The notes under the pieces are model-generated. The model saw nothing but the letters and a program-made list of their open reading frames with translations, was not told the origin of the DNA and did no database searches. This document shows positions 12,799 to 24,900 of a stretch of 64,000 nt of DNA, in pieces; position 1 is the stretch's first letter; every line of letters starts with the position of its first letter. This DNA comes from Omphiscola glabra (Eukaryota > Mollusca > Gastropoda > Lymnaeidae). Position numbers and translations under genes: made by a program. The stretch lies in assembly GCA_964017045.1 (NCBI GenBank), contig OZ024808.1, positions 18,283,284 through 18,347,283 of the forward strand, read 5' to 3'.

Positions 12799-13639
12799 GC
12801 CTATGATTAGTATGATATGTTTATACACGGTTTTCTTCTTCTTCTTTTTTTTTTTTTACTTCGGGTGTGACAGTGTGAGTGTGAGACGTGAAAAAGTTCG
12901 TTGCTCCATAAACAAAAACATTTGGCCTATGATATTTTCCCATTGGTTAAAAACCTAAGATGAACTTTAAAAAACATGGCTTAGAATCTAAACCATAAAC
13001 AAACACATTATTAAATATAATACATTATTTCATGCAGTTAAAAAATCTTTTATTTAGTTTACAAATTTCATTATTTGTATTTATTGTTTGCTTTGATCTA
13101 TGTAGGAATCATAGGATACAACTAATTTATTTGTTCGTTTTATTTTTATTTTAAAAATTGTACTTTTTTTGTTTTCCGGAAGTTAAATGTTTACTAGTGA
13201 AATGTTTACTCTTCTAAAAACTTAATTTTTGTGGAATAATAATATTATGACTGTGAACTTCATCGCTCCAAGACCTAAATTGTTTCGGTATACCAACAAT
13301 TTAATTTGTTCACATGTTAGGTATTTGATTAATTTATGTAAAGCAACTGATATAAATATTCATACTTCAACCTACAAGTTTCAGTGTTCTTAAAGTCATA
13401 AAGTTAAAGTCTTAAACTTAATTTACTTAATAATCTTAATTCTTAATTATACTCGAGGCAACTTCAACTAGCAATACTATCAGTGTCAATATGTATGAGT
13501 ATACTCAATACTCAAATACTGTATGAGTAGTTCACTCGGACTCGGTGAAGTCAGTCATTAAATGAACGTGAGTAACTCTAGGTACTTTGGTAAAAAATTC
13601 AACAATTTTTGTAAAATAAACCAATGGCATAGTTGAATA

Positions 13640-14010
13640 GAGCTAATTTTTAACAGAATTATAACACCAAAATCATATTTTTAGCTGTTGTAGTTTTAAA
13701 GTTATGAATTTTTAAAGTACGACTTAGTTTGTCATTTTTAACATGGACAGCATCGCCACATTCTGTGACCCAATTCTGCTGTTCGCGTCACGAGCTAAAT
13801 AACTCTCGTTTTAATGATAATTTTATACGACTTTTATTTTCAGAACTAATGCTGTATTAAAAAATAATGTTATACAATTATAATTTATCTAACTATGCAC
13901 TTTGTATACCAGTAAATTTAATATAATGTATTAATATAAGGCTTTTCTGTTTACCAAATCTACAGCATCCATTATACCACTATAAGCCAAGCTATATAGT
14001 CTATATATAT
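13640..14010. repeat. Dispersed repeat, copy 1
   Basis: It contains AAAGTACGACTT, ACATGGACAGCATCGCCACA, ATACGACTTTTATTTTCAG and TAACTATGCACTTTGTATAC in this order. The same ordered blocks recur at 15165-15403 and 16822-16945. It is moderately diverged and could be a transposon or a local duplication. Confidence 0.7.
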
Positions 14011-14923
14011 AAGGCAATGCATCCCCTAAAATACTGTTTGGGATCTACTTATTTTGAACTTTCAACTTTGGCACATGACTAATTAATTAAAACATTCTCT
14101 GACCAATGGTTGAATAGTTTTGCACACGGCAAACTCTTATGAATGAAACTCTGAGGTAGTACTGCCATTATGCAAGGGCTGTGAATGGTTGCCCATGACG
14201 ACCTTTTGCACACGGAGAATTCTGATAGCTAATAATATGGACTCTACCGGGTTTTTAAAACTCAAATTAAAACCTTCCAGTTTAATAAATCTCTTTCAAA
14301 TGCATTCTGAAACACAAGTTATCAAATATTTTGAAGTATATAGTGATAATAATTGAATATTTCCTAAGTTAAGTATCGGCGTCTTCCGCCATTTAAAAGG
14401 GGGCGTGATCACTAATCCAAAATGGCCTGGGCGACCTGTGCATAATGAGGTCAACGTTGGAGAGAATTGAGAAAATGTGACTTGAGCTAGCGCAATGAAA
14501 TTTTGCACACATATACTTCAATATATTATGCAGACCTACATTTAATATGAAAAACCTACCCTGAATATTTAGACCGAATTTTTTAATGCAAAGATGCCTT
14601 ATATTAATATATGATTTTCCTCACTTAAAGTTGTTTTAATGAAAAAAATTAAAAACTCGGATTTCATTGCGCCGACCTCCATTTCCGATACAAATTTTAT
14701 AGGAGTGTCCCTTGCTTCGGCGAAGTACCTAGTAACTCCGTCTCACTCTCAGCCTATGCCTACTACCCTAAACTTTAGGCTACTACTTCTAAAAGTTTTA
14801 ATAGCTGCACCTAGTCTGGTTAATATAGTTATTTGGGCTTAAGTTTAGGTACTTTGTTTGTATAAGAAATGTAAATTTAAAAAAATTATCAAAATAGTAT
14901 AGTATAATAGAGCAAACTTTGTC

Positions 14924-15161
14924 TAATTTGGAGAGATAGGCCCTGACGTCATTTGCGTGTTTTGTCCCTGGTTCTGATAGGGTCGAAACCCTGGTTCCAA
15001 TAGGGTCAAAACCCAGCTTAGGGATAAGTTTAGGGTTCTGGTTAGGTTTAGGGATAGAACTAGGGTTCAGGTTAGGTTTAGGGATACATTTTCATTTAGG
15101 ACATAAGTTCGCAGGTCTCTGCAACCAAGATGGCGGCCACGGTACTATCTCTCCAAATTTA
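14924..15161. mobile_element. Small TIR element with GC-richer core
   Basis: Terminal inverted repeats of about 16 bp (TAATTTGGAGAGATAG on the left, CTATCTCTCCAAATTTA on the right) bound 238 bp. The core has GTTAGGTTTAGGGATA repeats and CAAGATGGCGGCCACG, which resembles a YY1-type site. No clear target duplication is seen. Confidence 0.55.
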
Positions 15162-15403
15162 CTAAAACTTTTAATAAAAATTAGCCAAAATCAACTTCCT
15201 ATCTTTAGTTAGTAGTTTCTGAGCTATGAAGTACGACTTTGTTTGTACTTTTTTAATGTGGACAGCATCTTCACATTCTGTGACTGAATTCTGCGTCACA
15301 AGCTATAGGCTATACAACTCTTGTTTTAATGATAATCTTATACGACTTTTATTTTCAGAATTAATGCTGTATTAAAATGTAATTAAATAATGTTATACAG
15401 TTA

Positions 15404-16821
15404 AATATATATAGATTTAATATAAGCTATATATATACATAAAAGTGAAAATTTGTGGGTTTGATTGTTTGTTCCACAAAGGATTTTACATGGATTGATG
15501 GATCTTGACCACACTTTTTGGCACATATATCCATCATTACACAGAATCAAATACTGGGGGGGGGGGGGGTTATGAACTTTTTATAACACTCCGTTTTGGG
15601 CCGGGGGCTCTGAATTCTTTTTCTTTCTTACATGAGCTTTATAAATAAAATCAACAACAAATACTCCTATATGACTAGATGGATCTTAACCAAACTTAGT
15701 ACACATACACTTGATTATCCATATTCAAATACCAAAGTGTACTGAACTCATAGTATCCATTTCTCTGGGCTGGGGGGCCCCATTTCATATTTCCATATAT
15801 AAGCTATATAAATATCAATTCAATTGGCTTAAGAAAACACTATAGGTTCCATGTGAATTTATATATCTAGGCCTAGCTTGGTAGCCTTCATTCATTGTCC
15901 ATATCGAAATATTGGTGGGTTTAGAAATAAGAATATCCAATCAAGAATTTTCCAGAATGTTCGATAATTTAAAAAAGCTATATCTATGGCAATTTTGAAC
16001 TGGTTTTCATGGGAATCGTTTAAATTTTTACTTTATTATTTATCTGACTGATTTTTATAAGGCCCCCCCCCCCCCTCATCTCAGGCAAACTAATTCTGTA
16101 CTATGATGGAATGAGGCCCCTCTTTCAACTTAAATGTACTATAGTCATGGTAATACATTTAGTTGTAGAATTTCTCTTATTTGAAAAATAATTACTTAGA
16201 AAAGTCATTTTTTACACGTTTTGAGGAGGATATAAATTTTAATCTAGAATGTTACAGAAAGTTCTATATTATTCATAATGGGAACATGATCCCATCGAGG
16301 AAGAGGATCTTAAAGGTGAAAGAGTAAACTGGAACCCACCAGTAACACAATCCAATCGTGTGAGGGGATCAAATAGGGATCCTATTGGTCAAACGGGATC
16401 CAATCGGAGAAGAGGATCGGGATCCTAATGGGATAAGGATCCCACCTGAAAAAGGGAAAAACTAGGAAAATGGTATCCTACATGGAAAAGGGATCCCATC
16501 GAAATCTCAATTAGGTTGGGATCCCATTGGGATATGGGATCCCATTTGAAAAAGACATCCAATTGGGATCCTAATTGGATCAGGATCCCAATAAGAATGG
16601 GATCACATTGGAAAATGGTATCCTACTTTGAAATGGGATCTCAATTTGGTCAAGGTCCCGCAGGATTCAGGGTTGGGTTCTTATTTAGAAACGGGATCCT
16701 TATCGGGGTCATAATGAGATCCCATTTGGAAACGTGATCCTAATCAGGATTTGTATCAGGATACCAATGTGGTCGGGAAGCAGTCCTGGGCAATGTTGGG
16801 TATATTGGCTGGTTTTAAATA
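15404..16821. mobile_element. Inserted block with diverged internal repeats (unclassified)
   Basis: This block interrupts a repeat that is intact at 13640-14010. Its left part has loosely repeated phrases such as ATGGATCTTGACCACACTTT and ATGGATCTTAACCAAACTTA, a style common in Helitron-like or MITE-like DNA. The right part is the GGATCC-rich array. TTAAAT flanks both edges, but the true ends are uncertain. Confidence 0.45.
16280..16770. repeat. Degenerate GGATCC-rich array
   Basis: Diverged copies of a unit near GGGATCCCATTGGAAAA repeat every 16-25 bases, with many BamHI-like GGATCC sites. The ORF at 16516-16737 only reads through it. Confidence 0.75.
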
Positions 16822-16947
16822 AATTGTAAGTTATCTAACTATGCACTATGTATATCAGTAAATTTAGAAAAATGTATTGATTTATGGTTTTTCTGTCTAC
16901 CAAATCTATGGCGTCCCTTATACTGGTATATGCTATATAGTCTATAT

Positions 16948-17890
16948 CAGGGGTCTCAAACTCAAATTATCCAGGGGCCGCAGGAGGTAGAGTCTGAGTT
17001 AGACTGGGCCGCATCAAGTATTCCACAAAAAAGCGATTACAAATTCAATAAAGTACAACTATTACAATCTGCTCAACCTTTATTAATAAAAAATAAATAA
17101 CATTAAGGTTCTCAAGAACTAAGCTTCACTTTCTTCCTCCTGCTCCTTGTTGCTAGAGACCTGGGCGCTTGTTCTTACACAGCTGATCAACATTTGGCTT
17201 GAGTGAGGAAGCAGCTGAGACCCTCAGCATAGCTTGAAGATGCTCTTCAGTAAGTTTGGCCCTGAACTTTGACTTGTTAAAGTTTATATTGGAAAAGAGC
17301 TTTTCATACAGATAGGTACTCCCAAAAAGGCACATGATCCGCTTGAACAACCTGGAAATCTCAGGGAAGGTGGAGGGCGATTCTGTAATAGGTTTGTCCT
17401 AGCTTGTCTTTTTTTCCATTCACCTCCCTGAGCTTGCAATAAAGGTCAATCAGCTTTATCTGAGAGGGGGAGGGTGCACCTTCCACATTGAAGGAGAAAT
17501 GGTGAGCAAAAATGTGAAAAGTTGCCCTGTGTGTTTTGAAGTCTGCAAACATGTGATCAAATTCTTTCTGCAGCTTTGCAATGTCATCAGTACACTTACT
17601 ACCAATTGGTGTGCCCGAGTCCATGAGTACTTTGCATGCTGGGAGATGGCAGAGGTTTCTCTGAGAACAACAGCATAAGTTTTGTGCTGGATGCCCTGAC
17701 ATTGTCATAGGCCGACAAGCTGTCCCTGGTCTTGTAACTTCTTGTTGAGTTCATTCAGCTCTTGTGTAATGTCAACAAGAAAAGCCAAGCCCATGAGCCA
17801 TTTGGGATGACTTAGTACAGGAACAACCACCCCACACTTCTCCATGAAGGCTTTGAAAGCTAAAACTTGTTCTAACAGTAGGCAGGAGCA
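16948..17890 (-). pseudogene. hAT transposase remnant (GTF2IRD2/ZBED-like)
   Basis: Three minus-strand frames give consecutive pieces of a hAT transposase. 17880-17710 reads LAFKAFMEKCGVVVPVL and LVDITQELNELNKKLQ. 17700-17365 reads DDIAKLQKEFDHMFADFKTH. 17350-17153 reads FGSTYLYEKLFSNINFNKSK with LTEEHLQAMLRV, the C-terminal dimerisation region. The element begins at 16948 with CAGGGGTCTCAAACTC, a hAT-style terminal repeat. Frame changes near 17355 and 17700 and loss of the N-terminal part make it non-functional. Confidence 0.8.
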
Positions 17891-18994
17891 GGCAATATAT
17901 ATGAATTATTGATGCGAAGGAAGATGGTTTTGTAGAGAGAATGAATTTTGATATTTTTATCTTAGAAAAGCCCTTTTTTGACTAACCCTATTTTGAAAGT
18001 GACCAAGCTGATGGGCTCGAAATTTCCCTCACTCGTAAGCTATAGCGGCAATCTTAATAGGGATTCTTTGATATTATGTCAGATTACTACGATTTACACA
18101 ATAACGGTTGTGCATTACCCACTAACTGACTTTTTAAACTTTTCTCAAACCGCACTTTGGCTATGTTTGTCTCATAAAATGTTATAAAGTAAAAACTTAT
18201 CGTCCGATTTTAAAACAGTTTTTTACAAAACAATCCGACAGATGCCTGGAAGCAGGCAAATATTTTGTTGTTGTTGTCCAGTGAAATTAATCAAATGTGT
18301 TTTAATTTATTTCACTACTGTTCATAGGAAATGGCCTAGTTCATTTCCAGTTCAAACCTATTCTTTACTATAGACACTCTAGAATTGCTAACTCATTTTA
18401 ATTGATTTATAAATAGTGTCTTTTTAGCTAGTTTTTCTTTAGATTTCAATGAAATATTCTGGTAGCTTTAAGTAAGTACCCCTATCTAGTGAGCAATGAA
18501 AATACTTTATAAACACTTTTTAAAGCGCAACTTTTTTTTCAATGAGAGTGGGAGAGGGGGGGGGAGTTAATGTGATCAACATAAACCTTTGGTAGTCTTG
18601 ATTGGGATGTATTGTCTGACCATTGGGTAGTGGAATAAGGATTGCCCAGCCAAAGTGGTAACAGCCGCAAACAAATGTTGGGCCTTAAAGGGCCTCGGCT
18701 CAGGCTGCCTGAATGGCAGAGCTTTGGCTCAGGCTGCCGAATGGCGGTGGCCCTAAGTAGGTAGCCATAAGCAGGCGCATCTAAATTGATGATTGGTTGT
18801 AAAATCAGTAATGATTCAAAGTCCAATAAGTTCATCTCTTCAACTCTTCTTGCTTAGACACATGACCTGAAGGAACTTTCAATGTGCTATTTTTAGAAGT
18901 TAGTGAAAAAAGTGATGTTTCATCTTTCCTGTTTGATAAAATTAATAAATAAGCTTCATAGATGGAGGTAATGATACATGACAGTTAAAGAAAA

Positions 18995-21900
18995 ATGAAC
19001 AGACTTGAAACCCCAATGGAGAGATCCTCTTCACCTGCCAGACTTGGGTACACATCAGACAAGCATCCAAGGCACACCCTTGACACGGTCAATGTGCTGC
19101 GGAAACACCGTGAACTTTGTGACGTCGTGCTCATTGTTGGATCTAAAAAGATATTTGCCCACCGTGTTGTTTTATCAGCATGCAGCCCATATTTCCACGC
19201 CATGTTCACCGGAGAGTTGGCTGAGAGCAGACAAACGGAGGTTACAATAAAAGTAAGTTTGATGTCTTTTGGGTTAATAAAAGCAGATGATTTCATATGA
19301 ACTGTGTGCACCCCGGTGGCCTTAAAACTTTTGGCACCTGAGAATAAAATCTTAAATGTGTCATTTTCCCAATATTCATTGCTGTCACTTAAAAGTGATG
19401 ATAATTCTTTTTTTCTCACTGTAATTTAAACTTGGTGGCCATGATATAATTACAGTTTGGAACAATTTAACAAATGGTTTATATCTATTCAAATTTTACC
19501 CTTCCAAATATGTAGATTTTTTTTGAGTCATAACTTCATTTCAGCATGACATGGGCTATATATGTAGAAGTATTATCTGTTGAAACCAAGTTAAGGAAAG
19601 ATGTCTCTGAACTGAAACAATCACTGTAGAGGTGTTCCCAAACGATGAGATACTTTAAAAGTTTTCATCATTTCATGTATGTTTGCAGGATATAGATGAA
19701 ACAGCAATGGAGCTCCTGATAGATTTTTGCTACACATCAAGCATCACAGTAGAAGAGAACAATGTGCAGACTCTCCTACCAGCTGCCTGTCTGCTGCAGG
19801 TAAAGTGATGCAGGTTTAATTCATTAGTTACTTTTAATACTGCACTTTGTGTTATGAGAGAGATTTGTAAATATTTTTTTGGAAATTCAGGCCGATGTTG
19901 TTACAATACTAAGGCAGACATCTATTGGCCCTTTATATATTTCTTAAAATATGGCATTGACAGGTAATATTTCATAGACGGTCAATGTGTCATTGACAGG
20001 GCTAAGAAAAATAAAATTCTCTTTTCACCTGTTATTTGCACTTCAACATTTGGTGTTTTATTTCTCATCATTCTTGGGGCTCAGTAACAAAAAGTATTTG
20101 TAGATTAACAAGGCAAGTACATTATTGTCAGACATAAGGTTAAAAAAATATTTCATTAAATTTTTTTTTCAAAATGCTGTTACATTGTTTATTGTATAAC
20201 GTTTATTGAATATATATTTGCACAAAAGCTTGTAGAAATCCAAGATGTCTGCTGCGAGTTTCTAAAACGTCAACTTGATCCTTCTAATTGTTTGGGAATT
20301 CGTGCATTTGCTGACACTCATGCCTGTCGAGATCTACTTCGAATAGCAGACAAATTCACCCAGCACAACTTTCAAGAGGTTTGACACTTACTGTGAACAT
20401 AATGTACAGATAATCTTTTTTAGTTGATCTTATAAATAAGAAAAATAATTATTGAAAAATATATTGATTCCTTTATTGACACAAGCAAATTCTGTTCTTA
20501 TTTTGAGTTTTAGGAAAAGAATTTATAACTTAAGAAACCTTAATGAGTGAATTTATTTAGCTGTGGTGTAATGTGCTCCAAATATTTAAATTAATTTTAC
20601 AAATGCTTTTTTCCCTCAAATATTTCATTTAAATAGTTTTGAATTTATGTGTATTATTATCTTTGTTTTCGTGATAAATCTATTTGACCTGTGTTAAGTG
20701 AGTAATGATGAGTTCCCAAACAATTCATTCTATTTATGATGAATCCTTATATTGGCCACTTATTGGTACAATGGAAAGTATGAGTGGGGCATTGGTACAA
20801 TGGAAAGTATGAGTGGGGCATTGGTACAATGGAAAGTATGAGTGGGACATTGGTACAATGGAAAGTATGAGTGGGGCATTGGTACAATGGAAAGTATGAG
20901 TGGGACATTGTACAATTGCAAGTATGAGTGGGGCATTGGTACAATGGAAAGTATGAGTGGGACATTGGTATAATGGAAAGTATGAGTGGGACATTGGTAC
21001 AATGGAAATTATGAGTGGGACATTGGTACAATGGAAAGTATGAGTGGGACATTGGTACAGTGGAAAGTATGAGTGGGACATTGGTACAGTGGAAAGTATG
21101 AGTGGGGCATTGGTACAGTGGAAAGTATGAGTGGGACATTGGTACAATGGAAAGTATGAGTGGGACATTGGTACAATGGAAATTATGAGTGGGACATTGG
21201 TACAATGGAAAGTATGAGTGGGACATTGGTACAATGGAAAGTATGAGTGGGACATTGGTACAATGGAAAGAAGCAAATCACAACTAAAACACAGAGCCTA
21301 AGACTGATGAACTAGCTATTACTAGATCAGCCATAGAGAAAAAAACAATGATCTTCTATCTAACTGGGTATCAGTTTAAAACAATAAGGTGGCTCAGATG
21401 AATGGATTTTGGAAGACACTCTGAAGCTTTTTCTCTATTATGGGGCAATTCAAGCATCACTTTTGGTTAAGCTCTGGGAAATTCAAGCATCACTTTTGGT
21501 TAAGCTCTGGGACATTCAAGCATCACTTTTGGTTAAGCTCTGGGACATTCAAGCATCACTTTTGGTTAAGCTCTGGGGATGTGCCAAAAAAAATGTTTAT
21601 TTCAATAACAATTGAAGTCATCAAGAATTAAAAAGATGTTAATTATTTTGGCGTATCCGAGTATATCTTGCCATGGACACCCCCCCCCCCCCCCACATAA
21701 ATAAATCAGCCATCAATTTTGATGTTATTTCTTCAAAAATGTATCGATACATCTGGAAACTTGTCTCATTAGAGGCAGAAAGATAGGTCATTTAAATGCC
21801 CACTCTGTCATGTCCTAAACTGCACTCTTTGTTTGAGTGAGTAGCTTGATAGCGTGTACTGCCAAACTTGTTTCAGGTGATGGAGAGTGAGGAGTTCATG

Positions 21901-24900
21901 CTGTTACCAGTCAACCAACTGGTGGACATCATATGCAGTGAAGAGCTCAATGTCCGTACAGAGGAACAGGTTTACAATGCCATCATGAACTGGGTTAAAT
22001 ACAATGTGCAGGAGAGGAGGCAACATCTACCAACTGTAAGTTAACAAACCAAGCACACGGACAATGCTATGAGCAGCATCTACCAACTGTAAGTTAACAA
22101 ACCAAACACACGGACAATGCTATGAGCAGCATCTACCAACTGTAAGTTAACAAACCAAACACTTCGACAATGCTATAAGCAACATCTTCCAACTGTAAGT
22201 TAACAAACCAATCACACAGACAATGCTATGAGCAGCATCTACCAACTGTAAGTTAACAAACCAATCACACGGACAATGCTATGAGCAGCATCTTCCAACT
22301 GTAAGTTAACAAACCAAACACACGGACAATGCTATGAGCAGGGTCCAATAAAACAGCTGAGTAATAATGATGAACATACATCTCAACTTTTACTTAAATA
22401 AAATATAATAATTGATAGACTCCATTCAAGTTGTGTAAATAAGTATCAGATGACAGTAAAAAAAAAGGAAACCACTAAAGTTTTTTTTACTGCGATCTGA
22501 TACTTGTTATACTTCTTTTGTCTTATTTTCTGATGAAGACAAAATCTTTTGTCCTGTCTATGAATTCAAGTTTAGCATACCCTGTTCTTATATTTTATTT
22601 ACTTAAATAAACTCCAACTCATGCTTACAAAAAACCCCAACTTGTGCTTACAAAAATCCAAACTTGTGATTACCCTTTTTTTTTCAACAGGTTCTTCAAC
22701 ATGTCAGGCTACCGCTGATGACCCCCAAGTTTTTGGTGGGGACGGTGGGGGCTGACCTACTCATCAAGAGCGATGAGGCTTGCCGGGACCTTGTTGACGA
22801 GGCTAAGAACTACCTGCTGCTGCCCCAAGAACGACCTTTGATGCAAGGCCCTAGAACACGGCCACGCAAGCCAATTAAATGTGGGGAAGTTTTATTTGCT
22901 GGTAAGAGATAGTCCATCCTGGCAGATAGACTAGGAAAACAAATAGTACTTTGTGCAATGGCTGTATAATGACCAGCCAGAATAGGTAAACAAATATAAA
23001 TATTACGTTGTGCGATGACTGTATAATGACCAGCCAGAATAGGTAAACAAATATAAATATTACGTTGTGCGATGACTGTATAATGACCAGCCAGAATAGG
23101 TAAACAAATATAAATATTACGTTGTGCGATGACTGTATAATGACCAGCCAGAATAGGTAAACAAATATAAATATTACGTTGTGCGATGACTGTATAATGA
23201 CCAGCCAGAATAGGTGAACAAATATAAATATTACGTTGTGCGATGACTGTATAAAGACCAGCCAGAATAGGTGACCTTTTTAAATGGCTCAAGCTGTAGA
23301 GTTATTAGGGTTTTAACATACTCCTTGTCAACAGTTGGAGGATGGTGCAGTGGTGATGCTATATCAAGTGTAGAAAAATACGACCCAGGCAGCAACGAGT
23401 GGAGGCTGGTGGCTCCCATGAGCAAGAGGAGGTGCGGAGTGGGAGTGGCTGTGCTCAACGACCTGCTGTACGCTGTTGGTGGCCATGATGGCCAGTCCTA
23501 CTTGAACAGCATTGAGAGGTAACACGTCTGCATTTATGGCCATCTATTTGGTGATTTACGGTGGCTTAGTTCACATGTGGCTCTGTTCACGGGTGACTTA
23601 GTTCACATGTTGGTCGGTTCACAGGTGGCTCAGTTCACAGGTGACTTAGTTCACATGTGGCTCGGTTCACAGGTTGCTTAGTTCAAAGGTGGCTCAGTTA
23701 ACAGGTGACTTAGTTCACAGGTGACTTAGTTCACATGTGTCTTGGTTCACATGTGACTCAGTTCACAGGTGACTTAGTTTACAGGTGACTTAGTTCACAG
23801 GTGGCTCAGCTCACTTTTGCCCTGTCTGCTTTTATGGCATTTCTATAGCTTTCTTTACATGCCCATAGTGAACCATGGTGGAATGATAACGCACCAATTT
23901 ATTAAGGCAGTTGATAAAATGTTTTTGTTTAATCAGGTTTTCCCCATCTGTGTGTTTTATATTTCCCAAAGAAATATTTAAATAAGTATTTGAAGAAGAT
24001 GAGATCAAGGCTTTTATTTTGTATTGCTCATTTTTCTCCCTGCAGGTACGACCCTCACACCAATCAGTGGAGTTCAGATGTGGCCCCGACAAGTTCGTGT
24101 CGGACAAGTGTTGGGGTTGCTGTCCTTGGGGATTTCCTCTATGCTGTTGGAGGTCAAGATGGTGTGTCATGTTTGAACTATGTAGAAAGGTCAGTTTTTT
24201 CTTCTGGTCATTCATTCATTCGGTCTGTGGGCACCCAGCGGTGGCAACTGAGAAGCAGCGTCCCTCCTGTCTCTCTGCTGCTGCCGTTAAAACTGTTGCC
24301 AGGCTCAGTTTGTTCTTTCCTCACCATTACTTTGTACATGATCTTGTACTGTATGTACAAAGCAAAAAAAAAGATAAATTACATATGAACAGGAAATCAT
24401 ATTACTTTTCATGTACGATTATTATGCTAGAATGCCTGTTAGATAAAAGGTATGACGTTTAATAATTATTTTTAGATATTAGATCTAAAGCAGAGGTTTT
24501 CAACTGGTGTGTTATGCCACTCTGTAGCAGAGGTTTTCAACTGGTGTGTTATGCCACTCTGTAGCAGAGGTTTTCAACTTGTGTGTCATGCCACTCTGTA
24601 GCAGAGGTTTTCAACTGGTGTGTTATGCCAATCTGTAGCAGAGGTTCTCAGCTGGTTTGTCATGCCACTCTGTAGCAGAGGTTTTCAACTGGTGTTGTCA
24701 TGCCACTCTGTAGCAGAGGTTCTCAGCTGGTTTGTCATGCCACTCTGTAGCAGAGGTTTTCAACTGGTGTTGTCATGCCAATCTGTAGCAGAGGTTCTCA
24801 GCTGGTTTGTCATGCCACTCTGTAGCAGAGGTTTTCAATTGATGTTGTCATGCCATGCTGCTAATGTGTCATAAAAGGTGGACAGGCTTGTCACAAATGT

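Larger units (their letters stand above)
15165..16945. repeat. Dispersed repeat, copy 2, split by an insertion
   Basis: The left part (15165-15403) matches copy 1 up to AATAATGTTATACAG. The right part (16822-16945) resumes at TTATCTAACTATGCACT and runs to CTATATAGTCTATAT. About 1.4 kb of unrelated sequence separates them. Confidence 0.65.
12799..18994. other. Divergent intergenic region between ANKRD45 and KLHL20
   Basis: About 6.2 kb separates the two start codons, and it must hold both promoters and any non-coding first exons. I see no clear TATA box. Contents listed separately are a duplicated segment (13640-14010 and 15165-16945), a TIR element (14924-15161), an inserted block with GGATCC-like repeats, and a hAT remnant. 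The part next to ANKRD45 (12800-13600) is ordinary AT-rich DNA with no repeats. Confidence 0.6.

Noticed and set aside
12508..12828. Start of ANKRD45 at 12828
   Set aside because: The codon at 12828 is GTG, not ATG; the first ATG in frame is at 12798.
15000..15095. TTAGGG-like phrases suggesting an interstitial telomere
   Set aside because: Only a few irregular TTTAGGG/TTAGGTTTAGGG phrases, not a tandem telomeric array; they belong to a TIR element.
18985..19419. 144-codon minus-strand ORF over the first KLHL20 exon
   Set aside because: It is the antisense shadow of a conserved BTB exon.
20734..21276. 180-codon minus-strand ORF
   Set aside because: It reads through the 29-bp array in KLHL20 intron 3; three such periods return to the same frame.
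22810..23292. 160-codon minus-strand ORF
   Set aside because: The 57-bp period is 19 codons, so the repeat stays open; it overlaps KLHL20 exon 5 on the other strand.
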